Assembly: GCF_019219075.1 (NCBI RefSeq)
Contig: NZ_JAHUWJ010000014.1
Coordinates: forward strand, 62,001-126,000
Origin: Chitinophaga sp. sic0106
GTDB taxonomy: Bacteria; Bacteroidota; Bacteroidia; Chitinophagales; Chitinophagaceae
Length of the DNA stretch: 64,000 bases
Direction of reading: 5' to 3'
The notes under the pieces were generated by a model that did no database searches, was not told where the DNA came from, and was given only the letters and a program-made list of their open reading frames with translations. Shown piece after piece: positions 34,434 to 44,300 of this stretch (position 1 is the first letter of the stretch; each line of letters begins with the position of its first letter). Position numbers and translations under genes: made by a program.

Positions 34434-34509
34434 CCTTTTTTCATCCCGCGCCTTCGGCGCCGGATGAAAAAAGGAGCGGGCAGGGGCCACCGGCCCCTGC
34501 CCGCTCCTT
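34434..34509. repeat. Overlapping tandem hairpin element, copy 2
   Basis: The first hairpin has 19-nt arms (34434-34452, 34456-34474; one mismatch) around loop TTC. The second has perfect 18-nt arms (34471-34488, 34492-34509) around loop ACC. They share AAGG at 34471-34474. It fills the space between two convergent genes, 9 and 8 nt from their stops, so it could be a bidirectional terminator. Confidence 0.75.
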
Positions 34510-34517
34510 CAAAAATA

Positions 34518-35159
34518 TCAGATTGCCTCCTGGTAAGGAAAACTACTGTCCATCCACTGGAAATTAATTTCTTCATCCAGGATGTCCTTCAGTTCAGCAT
34601 TTGTCAACTTCCCTTTTTCGAACACCTCTTTTAGTATGGCTACCTGGCTTGCAGTCAGATAAGGTTCATGCGATTCGAGCCAGCGCTCACAATTTACCTT
34701 CATATCTCCCACTGTAATTAAACCCGGATAATGCGGGTCTATATCAGTTATTGCTTCCAGCATCTGCAGGAAGATAAAATCCTGCAGGTTTTTAGCGAGG
34801 ATGCAGGCTTCGTTTGAATCGTGCCATACCAGCACTACCGGCACATCGTCACCATCCTGCAGATTATAATAGAGCGCAAACCAATCGCCCGCACCTGTAG
34901 TGGCAATAGGCACAAAGCGGTGTACCGGATCGGCAAACAGGATGCCTTCTTCCAGGTAATCGGCTACAGCGGCGGTGTTGATCACTTCCAGGTCATGCGC
35001 ATACAACAGGAAAGGAGGATTTTCCTGTAACTGCGGCAATACGCGCTGGTGCCATTCCGGACCAAACGTTCCCCAGTTGAGCATACCATCTGCATATAAT
35101 TGTTTGTATAGTGCAGGGTATCTAAAGTTGTACAAGTCTTCTATTTCTTCGAGATGCAT
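34518..35159 (-). CDS. SMI1/KNR4 (SUKH) family protein
   Basis: A 213-residue acidic cytoplasmic protein with the SUKH pattern: IEDLYNFRYPALYKQLYADG at the N-terminus, and FVPIATTGAGDWFALYYNLQ and VVLVWHDSNEA in the core. SUKH proteins are often immunity proteins against polymorphic toxins but also have housekeeping scaffold roles. No toxin gene is adjacent. ATG 35159 is chosen; an in-frame GTG at 35213, 12 nt after the phosphoesterase stop, would add 18 residues. The C-terminal 60 residues extend past the SUKH core. Confidence 0.75.
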   Translation of the reverse strand: MHLEEIEDLYNFRYPALYKQLYADGMLNWGTFGPEWHQRVLPQLQENPPFLLYAHDLEVINTAAVADYLEEGILFADPVHRFVPIATTGAGDWFALYYNLQDGDDVPVVLVWHDSNEACILAKNLQDFIFLQMLEAITDIDPHYPGLITVGDMKVNCERWLESHEPYLTASQVAILKEVFEKGKLTNAELKDILDEEINFQWMDSSFPYQEAI

Positions 35160-35225
35160 AGTATTCTTAGTATTCAGCAGCTTTTTGGGCTGTACCAAGG
35201 TACTCACTTTCACCGGGAAAAGGTA

Positions 35226-36056
35226 CTATCCCAGCTGACTTTTTTTGCTACTGAATTCATTAATTTTTGTATCTGGATTCATCATATATGTAAGTACTGA
35301 ACCGTCATCTTTTAGCTCCACAATCCGGAAGCCATGGTATTTGGTTCCCCAGCTGCCGCCTATGTGACTGTCGAACAGGAAAGGCAGTTTATTATTGAGG
35401 AGTTTCACGTTATCCTGGTCATGGTCGTGCCCGTTAAAAACCGCTTTTACATTCGGATACTTACGCACTAACGCTGCAAAAGCGGGCGAATCCGCGGCAA
35501 ACTCCGTCCATTTAACCGGAGTAATATGCAGGAAGATAAAAATGGCTTTAGCTTTTTTATTGGCCTCGAGGCGCTCTTCAAACCATTGCAGGTCGGGTGC
35601 CAGAAAATCGCCCTTGATGTTGGAGGTATCCCCGAACAGCAACACGTTACCATTTATGGTCTGCTGGTGTTGCAGCGGGTTTCCCCATGCCTGCTCCCAT
35701 GATTCCGGCGTTACACGGTCGTGGTTACCACGGGTGGCATACACTTTCGGGTGAATGGTTTTGAACAGCTGTGCTGCCGGCTGCAGCAGGTCTGGTTCAT
35801 TGTGGATCACATCGCCGTTGAGTACAAAAAACTCGCAGGGTGTGGCAGCATGTACTTTGTTGAATGCCGCTTTCAGGTCCTTAAAATATTGCTCATAGGG
35901 CGTATTGGGCTCTCCATAGTGCCAGTCGGACCCTACGGCAAACCGGAAAACGGTCTTTTTATTCAGGTGTTCGGCGGTAGCTGCCTTTGCGATGGAGCCG
36001 CAGGCAGAAATAATAACGGCAGCAGAAAGGCCACCAAGGAAGTCTCTTCTGTTCAT
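35226..36056 (-). CDS. Calcineurin-like metallophosphoesterase, exported
   Basis: A 276-residue protein with a Tat-like signal (NRRDFLGGLSAAVIISACGS, RR at 3-4). Metal-binding motifs of the calcineurin fold are present: GSDWHYG (a variant of D-x-H), LNGDVIHNE (GD), ATRGNHDR (GNHD), LHITPV and FNGHDHDQD (GHxH-like). It probably hydrolyses phosphoesters in the periplasm. The Cys in the signal could also mark a lipoprotein. It may be co-transcribed with the downstream SUKH gene. Confidence 0.88.
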   Translation of the reverse strand: MNRRDFLGGLSAAVIISACGSIAKAATAEHLNKKTVFRFAVGSDWHYGEPNTPYEQYFKDLKAAFNKVHAATPCEFFVLNGDVIHNEPDLLQPAAQLFKTIHPKVYATRGNHDRVTPESWEQAWGNPLQHQQTINGNVLLFGDTSNIKGDFLAPDLQWFEERLEANKKAKAIFIFLHITPVKWTEFAADSPAFAALVRKYPNVKAVFNGHDHDQDNVKLLNNKLPFLFDSHIGGSWGTKYHGFRIVELKDDGSVLTYMMNPDTKINEFSSKKSQLG

Positions 36057-36385
36057 AATATAAAAGTAGAGCGATTAAGGGTGGATAATAGGCTTCAAAA
36101 CAGGGTTAACATAAATATAAAACAAAGATTAGCTATGAGCAGAAAAAGCCCAAAAATTGAATGAAATCAAACTAGATAAGTTTATTAAAAAATTATTTCT
36201 AAAAATATTTTACCCACATTTGATTTTATTTAATATAACGTATTGTACGGTGTCATTGATATTAAACTTTCAATTTATTCAGAAAGAATTGTAATCAGTT
36301 TGTTAATTTGCTTCAAAAGAAGCATTTATTTAGCCTTGCTTAATTGTTTGTATTGTAACTTTGCACCTCGAATTAAATAGGGGTT
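36057..36385. other. AT-rich divergent promoter region
   Basis: 329 bp between the divergent phosphoesterase and mqo genes. It is very AT-rich with many short T and A runs and contains a good Bacteroidota-type -7 element in front of mqo. No ORF or stable hairpin was seen. Confidence 0.6.
36336..36363 (+). promoter_or_regulatory. Bacteroidota-type promoter of mqo
   Basis: TAACTTTG at 36356-36363 matches the Bacteroidota -7 consensus TAnnTTTG exactly. A TTG at 36336-36338, 17 bp upstream, is a weak -33 element. The ATG follows 22 bp after the -7 box. Confidence 0.5.
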
Positions 36386-37900
36386 ATGTTTAGAAGCAAG
36401 AGTACGTCTGAAACAGGTCCGGATGTGGTTTTAATAGGCGCTGGTATTATGAGCGCTACCCTTGGGATGCTCCTGAAGGAGTTGCAACCGGAACTTACCA
36501 TCGCCATTTATGAAAGATTGGATGTTGCCGCCGCCGAAAGTTCCGACGCATGGAACAATGCCGGTACGGGACACTCTGCTTTCTGTGAGTTGAACTATAC
36601 ACCACAGAAATCAGACGGGTCTGTAGAAATTAAGAAAGCTGTGAACATTGCAGAGCAGTTTGAAGTTTCCCGCCAATTTTGGTCATATCTGGTGGAAAAA
36701 AACATCATTTCCAATCCCCATGAATTTATACAAAGTATTCCTCATATGAGCTTTGTTTGGGGTGAAGAGAATGTGGATTACCTGCGAAAGCGTTTCAAAG
36801 CCCTCCAACAATGCCACCTGTTTGATACCATGGTATACTCCGAAAACCAGGAGCAGCTCCGCGAATGGATGCCATTGGTAATGCAACACCGTGACCCTTC
36901 ACAAAAAGTAGCTGCCACCTATACTGAAATGGGGACGGACGTAAACTTTGGCGCACTTACCCGCCAGCTGTTCCGCTACCTCCAGCAACTGGATGGCGTT
37001 ACCATGCACTTCAACCACGACGTACGTGATCTGAAAAAATCCGACAACGGCGGCTGGATCGTAAAAGTTAAAAACCGCGAAACCCGCGAAAAAAATACAC
37101 TCAACGCAAAATTCGTATTCATTGGCGCTGGCGGTGGTTCCTTACCACTGCTGGAAAAATCAGGCATCCCTGAAGGTAAAGGCTTCGGCGGATTCCCTGT
37201 AAGTGGCCAGTGGCTGCGTTGCAATAACCCCGAGATCATCGAAAAACACCAGGCGAAAGTATACGGAAAAGCCTCTGTAGGCGCACCTCCGATGTCAGTA
37301 CCTCACCTGGATACCCGCATGATCGACGGTAAAAAAGCCCTGCTCTTCGGACCATACGCGGGCTTCTCTACCAAGTTCCTGAAAAATGGTTCCTACCTCG
37401 ACCTCCCACTGTCCATCAAAGCCAATAACATTTACCCAATGGTATCTGCCGGCCTCGATAATATTCCGCTGACAAAATACCTGATCGCTCAGGTGCGTCA
37501 GAAACCGGAAGACAGACTGGATGCCCTCCGCGAATACTTCCCGGATGCAGAAATGAAAGACTGGGAACTGGAAATGGCCGGACAACGTGTACAGGTCATC
37601 AAAAAAGATCCTGAGCATGGTGGTATCCTCGAATTCGGAACAGAAGTAGTAAGCGCTGCCGACGGCTCCATCGCCGCACTGCTTGGTGCGTCCCCCGGCG
37701 CCTCCACCGCAGTTTCTATCATGCTAAACCTCATGAAACGCTGCTTCAAAGAAGATGTGGACACCGAAGCATGGCAGCAGAAACTCAAACAAATGATTCC
37801 ATCCTACGGCCAGTCACTCCTGAATAATCCTGAACTTACCGCTAAACTGCGTAAATGGACTACAGCAGTATTGGAACTGCAACAAATGGAAACTGCATAA
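36386..37900 (+). CDS. mqo: Malate:quinone oxidoreductase
   Basis: A 504-residue FAD enzyme of full family length. The N-terminal FAD motif is VLIGAGIMSATLGMLLKE, followed by the Mqo-typical SSDAWNNAGTGHSAFCELNY and the C-terminal EFGTEVVSAADGSIAALLGASPGAST. It oxidises malate to oxaloacetate and passes electrons to the quinone pool as a peripheral inner-membrane protein of the TCA cycle. It is monocistronic, with a clear promoter and a hairpin terminator. Confidence 0.96.
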   Translation: MFRSKSTSETGPDVVLIGAGIMSATLGMLLKELQPELTIAIYERLDVAAAESSDAWNNAGTGHSAFCELNYTPQKSDGSVEIKKAVNIAEQFEVSRQFWSYLVEKNIISNPHEFIQSIPHMSFVWGEENVDYLRKRFKALQQCHLFDTMVYSENQEQLREWMPLVMQHRDPSQKVAATYTEMGTDVNFGALTRQLFRYLQQLDGVTMHFNHDVRDLKKSDNGGWIVKVKNRETREKNTLNAKFVFIGAGGGSLPLLEKSGIPEGKGFGGFPVSGQWLRCNNPEIIEKHQAKVYGKASVGAPPMSVPHLDTRMIDGKKALLFGPYAGFSTKFLKNGSYLDLPLSIKANNIYPMVSAGLDNIPLTKYLIAQVRQKPEDRLDALREYFPDAEMKDWELEMAGQRVQVIKKDPEHGGILEFGTEVVSAADGSIAALLGASPGASTAVSIMLNLMKRCFKEDVDTEAWQQKLKQMIPSYGQSLLNNPELTAKLRKWTTAVLELQQMETA

Positions 37901-37929
37901 TTAAGGTCTGTCAGAATTTTAATACGACT

Positions 37930-37962
37930 AAAACCGCCCGGCTTATCACCGCGGCGGTTTTT
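37930..37962. terminator. Terminator after mqo
   Basis: Arms AAAACCGCC and GGCGGTTTT pair around a 14-nt loop, with a T run right after the 3' arm. It begins 29 nt after the mqo stop. Confidence 0.75.
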
Positions 37963-38124
37963 CTCTTAAGAGAAAAAAATACCTGCAATAGCCAAAATGA
38001 AATCATTATCGTATCAGTTTTTTACTGATTTTAGTAGTATTATTTGCAAGCGTACCAATAACACTCAATCAGTGTTGATAATCAATAATTAAGGCGCAAA
38101 TGCGCTTATTTTTTGGTATCATTT

Positions 38125-38138
38125 TGCAATCGTTTGCA
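38125..38138. promoter_or_regulatory. LacI-type operator-like dyad upstream of the fucosidase
   Basis: TGCAATCGTTTGCA is a 14-bp dyad with a central CG and only two mismatched positions, close to LacI/PurR-family operators (GCAAnCGnTTGC). It lies 24 bp upstream of the alpha-fucosidase ATG. No LacI-type gene is in the window. Confidence 0.4.
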
Positions 38139-38162
38139 TAGATTAATTAAATTAATTCCATT

Positions 38163-39557
38163 ATGAAAAAACTGACCTGCTGCCTCCTGGCATTGCTGGC
38201 CATTAGTCAATGCCTGCCGGCGCAAACCAAAACTACCACCGCCATTACCACCGAACTTTCCCGCGAGCAACGTATGCAATGGTGGAGAGAAGCCAGATTC
38301 GGTATGTTTATACACTGGGGCGACTATGCCGTGCCCGCCGGCTGGTACAAAGGGCATCAGGTACAACGTGGCGGGGAATGGATAATGAACAGAGGAAAAA
38401 TCGGCGTTACCGAATACCAGGAATATGCAAAGAAATTCAACCCTGTTAAATATAACGCAGACGCATGGGTGAAAATGGCCAAAGACGCCGGTTTGAAATA
38501 TATCGTGATCACCGCCAAACATCACGACGGCTTCGCCATGTTTAAATCCAACGCCAGCAAATTCAATATCGTAGATGCCACACCATATGGTAAAGATGTA
38601 TTAAAAGACCTCGCAGCCGCCTGTAAAAAACACGGCGTGAAACTGGGCTTCTACTACTCACAGGCACAGGACTGGAATAACCCTGGTGGCGCCGCCGCCC
38701 GCAAAGTGGCCTCCGAAGGATGGCCTAACCCGGACAGCGCTAAAATAGACGCTTACACCGCAGCCAACACCGGTCACTGGGACCCGCTGCAAACAACCGC
38801 GTCTATGTCCGACTACATCGATAAAGTAGCAGTGCCACAGGTAAAAGAGTTATTAACTAATTATGGAGATGTAGCCGTACTCTGGTGGGATACTCCTACC
38901 AACATGACAGATGAATATGCACAAAAACTGCAACAGGCATTGTCGCTCCAGCCTAATATCATTACCAACGACCGGCTGAAACGCCCTAACTTCCCCGGTG
39001 ATTATAAAACACCTGAACAGAAAATTCCTACCAAAGAAGAGCTGGACGGAAGAGACTGGGAAACCTGCATGACCATGAACGGTACATGGGGATACAAAGA
39101 ATGGGATAACAAATGGAAAAGCACCGAAACACTGGTAAGAAACCTGATCGATATCGCCTCCAAAAACGGTAACTACCTGCTCAACGTAGGCCCTACCGCA
39201 GAAGGCACCTTCCCGCAACAAAGCATCGACGGACTGGCCGGCATCGGTAAATGGATGAAAGTAAATGGCGAAGCCATCTACGCCACCTCCGGAAGTCAGC
39301 TACCAGCCTTAACCTGGGGCCGTTGCACGCAAAAAACCACTGGCAACAAAACTACTTACTATCTACATGTATTTAACTGGCCAACAGATGGTAAACTGGT
39401 AGTGCCAGGACTAAAAAATAAAGTAACAAAAGCTACTTTGCTCGCCAATGGCAGCAAGCTGAAAACGGCTGTTGACGCGGATGCACTGGTGGTATCACTG
39501 CCAGCACAGGCACCTGATCAAATTGCATCGGTGATCAAAGTAGAAACAAGTCTTTAA
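38163..39557 (+). CDS. GH29 alpha-L-fucosidase
   Basis: A 464-residue secreted enzyme with a signal peptide ending PAQ (1-21). GH29 landmarks include WWREARFGMFIHWGDYAVPA, ITAKHHDGFAMF (the fucose-binding His pair) and the nucleophile Asp243 in VLWWDT. KNGNYLLNVGPTAEGTFPQQ closes the catalytic barrel, and a short C-terminal beta domain follows. It releases terminal L-fucose with retention. It is the first gene of a plus-strand GH29-GH28-SusC-SusD locus and fits a role in trimming fucosylated pectin or hemicellulose side chains. Confidence 0.95.
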   Translation: MKKLTCCLLALLAISQCLPAQTKTTTAITTELSREQRMQWWREARFGMFIHWGDYAVPAGWYKGHQVQRGGEWIMNRGKIGVTEYQEYAKKFNPVKYNADAWVKMAKDAGLKYIVITAKHHDGFAMFKSNASKFNIVDATPYGKDVLKDLAAACKKHGVKLGFYYSQAQDWNNPGGAAARKVASEGWPNPDSAKIDAYTAANTGHWDPLQTTASMSDYIDKVAVPQVKELLTNYGDVAVLWWDTPTNMTDEYAQKLQQALSLQPNIITNDRLKRPNFPGDYKTPEQKIPTKEELDGRDWETCMTMNGTWGYKEWDNKWKSTETLVRNLIDIASKNGNYLLNVGPTAEGTFPQQSIDGLAGIGKWMKVNGEAIYATSGSQLPALTWGRCTQKTTGNKTTYYLHVFNWPTDGKLVVPGLKNKVTKATLLANGSKLKTAVDADALVVSLPAQAPDQIASVIKVETSL

Positions 39558-39563
39558 TCACTT

Positions 39564-39640
39564 TTCGAAAAAGTACGCTGCCTTCGGCAGCGTACTTTTT
39601 CGAATGGATTCAGGACCTCCGGTCCTGAATCCATTCGAAA
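39564..39640. repeat. Overlapping tandem hairpin element, copy 3
   Basis: The first hairpin has perfect 19-nt arms (39564-39582, 39586-39604) around loop TTC. The second has perfect arms of 19-20 nt (39599-39617, 39621-39639) around loop TCC. They share the self-complementary TTCGAA at 39599-39604. It starts 6 nt past the fucosidase stop and lies between two co-directional genes. Confidence 0.78.
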
Positions 39641-39662
39641 TTCATTCTTTTCCAGCGAACCC

Positions 39663-41186
39663 ATGAAACAGAACTACCTACTCTCTGTTTTACTGATCCT
39701 GTTTGCAGTGAAATCACAGGCACAAAAAGCCTTGTTCGACATTGTTGCGTTTGGAGCTAACGGAGACGGCAAAACGTTAAATACAGCTTTTATACAATCC
39801 GCTATCGACAGCTGCTCCCGCACCGGCGGCGGCATCGTGCGCGTACCGCCAGGCAACTGGCTCACCGGTACACTCCTCTTAAAAAATGATGTAACCCTTC
39901 AGGTAGATGAAAATGCAACCCTGCTCGGAAGCCCTGACATCAAAGACTACCAGGTGGTAGATGGCTTCAAAGACGGGCTGGGCCAGCAGATGGGTTATGC
40001 ACTCATCGGCGCCGTAGAAGTACACAACACCGGCATCACCGGAAAAGGTACCATCAATGGCCAGGGTAAGCTGGTATACGCTTCCGGCGGACATCAACGC
40101 CGCCCATTCCTTGTACGCTTCGTCAGATCCGCCAACATCCGCGTTACGGATGTACACCTCACCGGCCCCACCGCATGGACCATGCACTTCTTCCACTGCC
40201 AGCAGATCATCGCCAAAAATGTATCGATCTATAGTCGCGGCCTCGGTAACAACGACGGTATCGATATCGACTGCTGCGAAAATGTACAGATCAGCGATTG
40301 CAACATCAACAGCGGCGACGATGCCATCTGCTTTAAAACCACCAGCCCGTACCCCTGCCGCAATGTAACGGTATCGAATATACGTATCAATACCGGCGAA
40401 GGCGCCATCAAATTCGGTACTGAATCAGCTGGCAACTTTGAAGATATCACCGTCAAAAATATTAAAGTGGATTTCGCCCGCGAAGGTGGCATCAAAATAT
40501 TCTCCGTGGATGGCTCACATATCCGTAACATCAACATCTCCAATGTGGACATGGATACGGTACACCTGCCAGTTATCATGCGGCTCGGGGCGCGACTCAA
40601 AACCTTCCGCGAGGCAGATGCCAAACAGCCTCCCGGCACTATCAGCAATATCAACATCCGCAACATAACCGTGAAACATGGCACGTGGACGGGTATGCTC
40701 ATCAGCGGTATTCCTGATCATGCCATCCAAAACGTAAACCTGGAAAATATTCACATCAATATACCGGGAACGGGTACACGGGAAGATGCACAACTATCAT
40801 TGGAAGAAAGACCGGCAGACTATCCCGAAATCAAAATGTTTGGGAAGAAAATCCCTGCATCTGCGCTCTACATCCGGCATGCAGCCAATATCCGACTCAA
40901 CAACGTAACATTTACATCCGACAATACAGACGCAAGACCGGCAATTATTGGATACGACCTGGCAAACATTACCATCAGCAAATGGAAAATCCCTGCTAAC
41001 AGCGGGCAAGAACCACTGGCAAAAATTTCTGACGCTAAAAACATAGACTTTACCAACATCACGGCTCCCGCACACCTCACCTTCCTGCATGTTAGTGGTG
41101 GCAACAACGCCGCTATTACTGTAGCAAAAAAACTAAAAGTTACAACCGACAAAGAGGTAGCGGAAAACACCGTCATTACTAAGTAG
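39663..41186 (+). CDS. GH28 family (polygalacturonase-like) glycoside hydrolase
   Basis: A 507-residue secreted right-handed beta-helix protein with a signal peptide (1-21). The N-terminal FDIVAFGANGDGKTLNTAFI and VPPGNWLTGTLLLKNDVTLQ are typical of GH28. Catalytic region motifs are GNNDGIDID (Asn197/Asp198, for NTD), SGDDAICFK (Asp219/Asp220) and GGIKI (for RIK). The usual GHG is GEG at 245-247, so the conserved His is missing, as in some divergent members. It probably cleaves a galacturonan or rhamnogalacturonan linkage in the periplasm. Its SusCD pair follows. Confidence 0.9.
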   Translation: MKQNYLLSVLLILFAVKSQAQKALFDIVAFGANGDGKTLNTAFIQSAIDSCSRTGGGIVRVPPGNWLTGTLLLKNDVTLQVDENATLLGSPDIKDYQVVDGFKDGLGQQMGYALIGAVEVHNTGITGKGTINGQGKLVYASGGHQRRPFLVRFVRSANIRVTDVHLTGPTAWTMHFFHCQQIIAKNVSIYSRGLGNNDGIDIDCCENVQISDCNINSGDDAICFKTTSPYPCRNVTVSNIRINTGEGAIKFGTESAGNFEDITVKNIKVDFAREGGIKIFSVDGSHIRNINISNVDMDTVHLPVIMRLGARLKTFREADAKQPPGTISNINIRNITVKHGTWTGMLISGIPDHAIQNVNLENIHINIPGTGTREDAQLSLEERPADYPEIKMFGKKIPASALYIRHAANIRLNNVTFTSDNTDARPAIIGYDLANITISKWKIPANSGQEPLAKISDAKNIDFTNITAPAHLTFLHVSGGNNAAITVAKKLKVTTDKEVAENTVITK

Positions 41187-41241
41187 CAACTAACAACAAC
41201 AATTCCACAAGGACTGCCAAAAGCAGTTCCGGTTCACTATT

Positions 41242-41266
41242 GCCGGCAACGTACGTTGTTGCCGGC
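41242..41266. promoter_or_regulatory. Hairpin in the GH28-susC leader
   Basis: Perfect arms GCCGGCAAC and GTTGCCGGC around a 7-nt loop lie 55 nt after the GH28 stop and 41 nt before the SusC ATG. It has no T run, so it may be a processing or stability structure that sets SusC levels instead of a terminator. Confidence 0.4.
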
Positions 41267-41307
41267 CAGGCATTCCACACCCATTACTCATCCAAAAAAA
41301 CACCGTT

Positions 41308-44300
41308 ATGAAAAACATGTACGATTGTAAAGCAATCGCCCTTCCACCAGGCCTGTTCCTTCGCTGGAAATGGTTACTGGTATTTTTACTCAGCGTATAC
41401 TCCTCTACGTTATACGCGCAGCAAACTATAAACGTCCATGGAAACGTAGCCTCGCAAAGTGGAGAGCCACTCCCTGGTGCCAACGTTCAAATTAAAGGCA
41501 CCTCCAAAGGTGCTGCCACCGGGGTAGACGGGAGTTTCACGCTCAGCGCTCCTGCCGGCAGCATCCTCCGCATCACCTACACGGGCTTTCTGGCAAAGGA
41601 AATTACCCTCGGCAATACGGACATGCCACATCTCAACATCCAGCTAAATACCAATAAAGGAGAGCTGAATGAAGTGGTGGTAGTAGGGTACGGCACCCAA
41701 AAAAGATCCGACCTAACCGGCTCCATCACCAGTATCAGCTCACAGGCGCTGCGGGATGTACCAGCAGCCAACCTTAGCCAGGCCCTGAAAGGACAAGGCG
41801 CCGGTATCGATGTACAGAAAAGCGGCGGTAACAGTAAACCAGGCGCCAAACCCACGATTCTGATACGTGGTAGTCGCTCCCTGAAAGCCACCAATTCTCC
41901 CTTATTTGTGGTAGATGGTATTCCATTCAACGGTGATATCAATGATATCAACCCGGATGATATCAGCTCCATACAGGTGCTGAAAGATGCATCCGCCACT
42001 GCTATCTATGGCTCCCGTGGTGCAAACGGCGTCATCCTCGTTACCACAAAACGTGGCAATGCCGGCGGTACAGTAGTCACCTACAGTGGATACGCCGGGT
42101 TTGTAAAGCCTTCCGGCAGGTATAACCTCATGAATTCCGAACAATATGCAGGACTAAAAAAGTGGGCTTTTTACAACGCCGATCCGGTGAAGTACAGCAG
42201 CCCGGATGATCCCAAAATTATGCAGGACGGCTTTGACGCCATAGAGCGCCAGGGCCTCGCTAACGGCCGCAATACCGACTGGCAGGACCTCGTATATCGC
42301 ACCGGCATACAAACCAATCACCAGGTAGGAGTTTCCGGCGGTAATGAAAAAACACAATACAGCATCAGCGGTGGATACTATAGGGAAACCGGCGTGTATC
42401 CTGGTCAGTCCTTTGAGCGCTTCAGCGTAAAAATTGGTGTGGATCATCAAATCAATAAAACCTTTAAAGTAGGGATCAGCTCACTGAATAACTTTTCTAC
42501 TACCATTGGAGAAAGTGCCAACCCTATGGGGCAGGTGCTGCGCGCCAGTCCTATGGCGCCGGCCTTTGACAGTGCAGGCAATGTACTCAACGATTTCGTT
42601 GCCGGCAGCGCCGCGCAGATCTGGAACCCGCTGGCCAACTTCCTCCCCGGCGCTGTAATAGAAAGACGCAAGCGTACCGGCACTTTCACTACCGGCTACC
42701 TGGATGTGAATATCCTTCCCGGATTACGGTATCGCCTAAACGCCGGTGCTGAAATCAAAACAGATAACTACGGTAATTTCTATGCCAGCAAAACTTCCAA
42801 TAACCTCGGCAACCTCAATACCAGCGAAACCAACTACGGACAAAACACCAGCTTCACGGTAGAAAATCTGTTGTATTACGATAAAACCATTCGTAAACAT
42901 AAACTCAGCTTTACAGGGTTATATAGTATCCAGGAGTCCGACGGCCGTACTACAAAGTATACTAACAACACGCTGCTGTCCGACAATCTCGAATTCGCCA
43001 ATCCGCAATACGCTTCCAACCTTGCCGGCAGCGGTACTGATCCAAAATGGGATATCATCTCCTATATGGGTCGCCTGTTCTATAGCTTTGATGAACGCTA
43101 CCTGCTCACCCTCGTGATGCGTTCGGATGGTAGCTCCAGACTGGCCCCTGGCAACCAGTTCAAAGGATTTCCTTCCGCGGTGGTAAGCTGGAACCTGAGT
43201 AATGAAAAATGGGCCCGCAATTCCCGCATTATCTCTAATATGAAAATACGCGCCAGCTATGGCCGCGTGGGCAATACGGCCATCGATCCTTATCAAACCA
43301 TGGGATCGCTGAATGCGCTCAACTACAACTATGGCAGTACCAATGTAACCGGCGCCTACCTCAATGCCGCACCTAATATGAACCTGCAATGGGAATACAC
43401 TACTACCGCCAACTTCGGGGTAGATTTCGCGCTGCTGAATAACCGCATCAGTGGTAACATTGACGCCTATACGCAGAACACCAGTAACCTGCTGTTACCG
43501 CAGAAACTACCTGGTACCACAGGCATTCCCGGCAACGTGCTGGTGAATGTGGGCAAAACAGAAAACAAAGGCGTTGAAGTTCATTTAGCCACTGTAAATA
43601 TACAGTCCAACAAACCTAACGGGTTCAACTGGACCACTGACCTCAACTGGTACGTAAATCGCGGGAAGATCACGCAGCTGTACAATAATATACAACAGGA
43701 TCTTGCCAACGGCTGGTTTGTAGGCTATCCCATTGGTGAATACTACGACTACCAGCGGGTAGGCCTCTGGCAAAACACCAAAATTGATTCCCTCACTGCC
43801 AAAGCTTATAAGCAAAGCGTGAGTGGCCCTACTTCCGTGATCGGCAATATCCGGGTGGTAGATGTGAATAAAGACAGCACTTTCAGCGCGGCGGACAGAA
43901 CGCTGATCGGAAGCCCGCAGCCGAAGTGGGAAGGTGGTATGACCAACCGTTTCAGCTACAAAGGACTTGACTTCACGATCGTAGTTTTTGCGCGGGTGGG
44001 CGGTATGCTGAACAGTAAGCTGTATGGTGGCGGTTTTGCCAATACCTTCCAGGGTAATTATAATAATCTGAATGTTCGGTACTGGACACCCACCAACGGC
44101 GAAACCTATTATCCTAAACCAAACAATTCATCTACCCAAACCCAATATAATACCACACTCGGCTACCTGGATGGCAGCTTCCTGAAAGTAAGAAGCCTGA
44201 GCCTGGGTTATAACCTGCCTCAGTCGTTTGTACAGCGAATGAAAGCCCGCTCGCTCCGCGTGTATGCCACAGCCCAGGACCCTTTCATTCTTTTCTCTGA

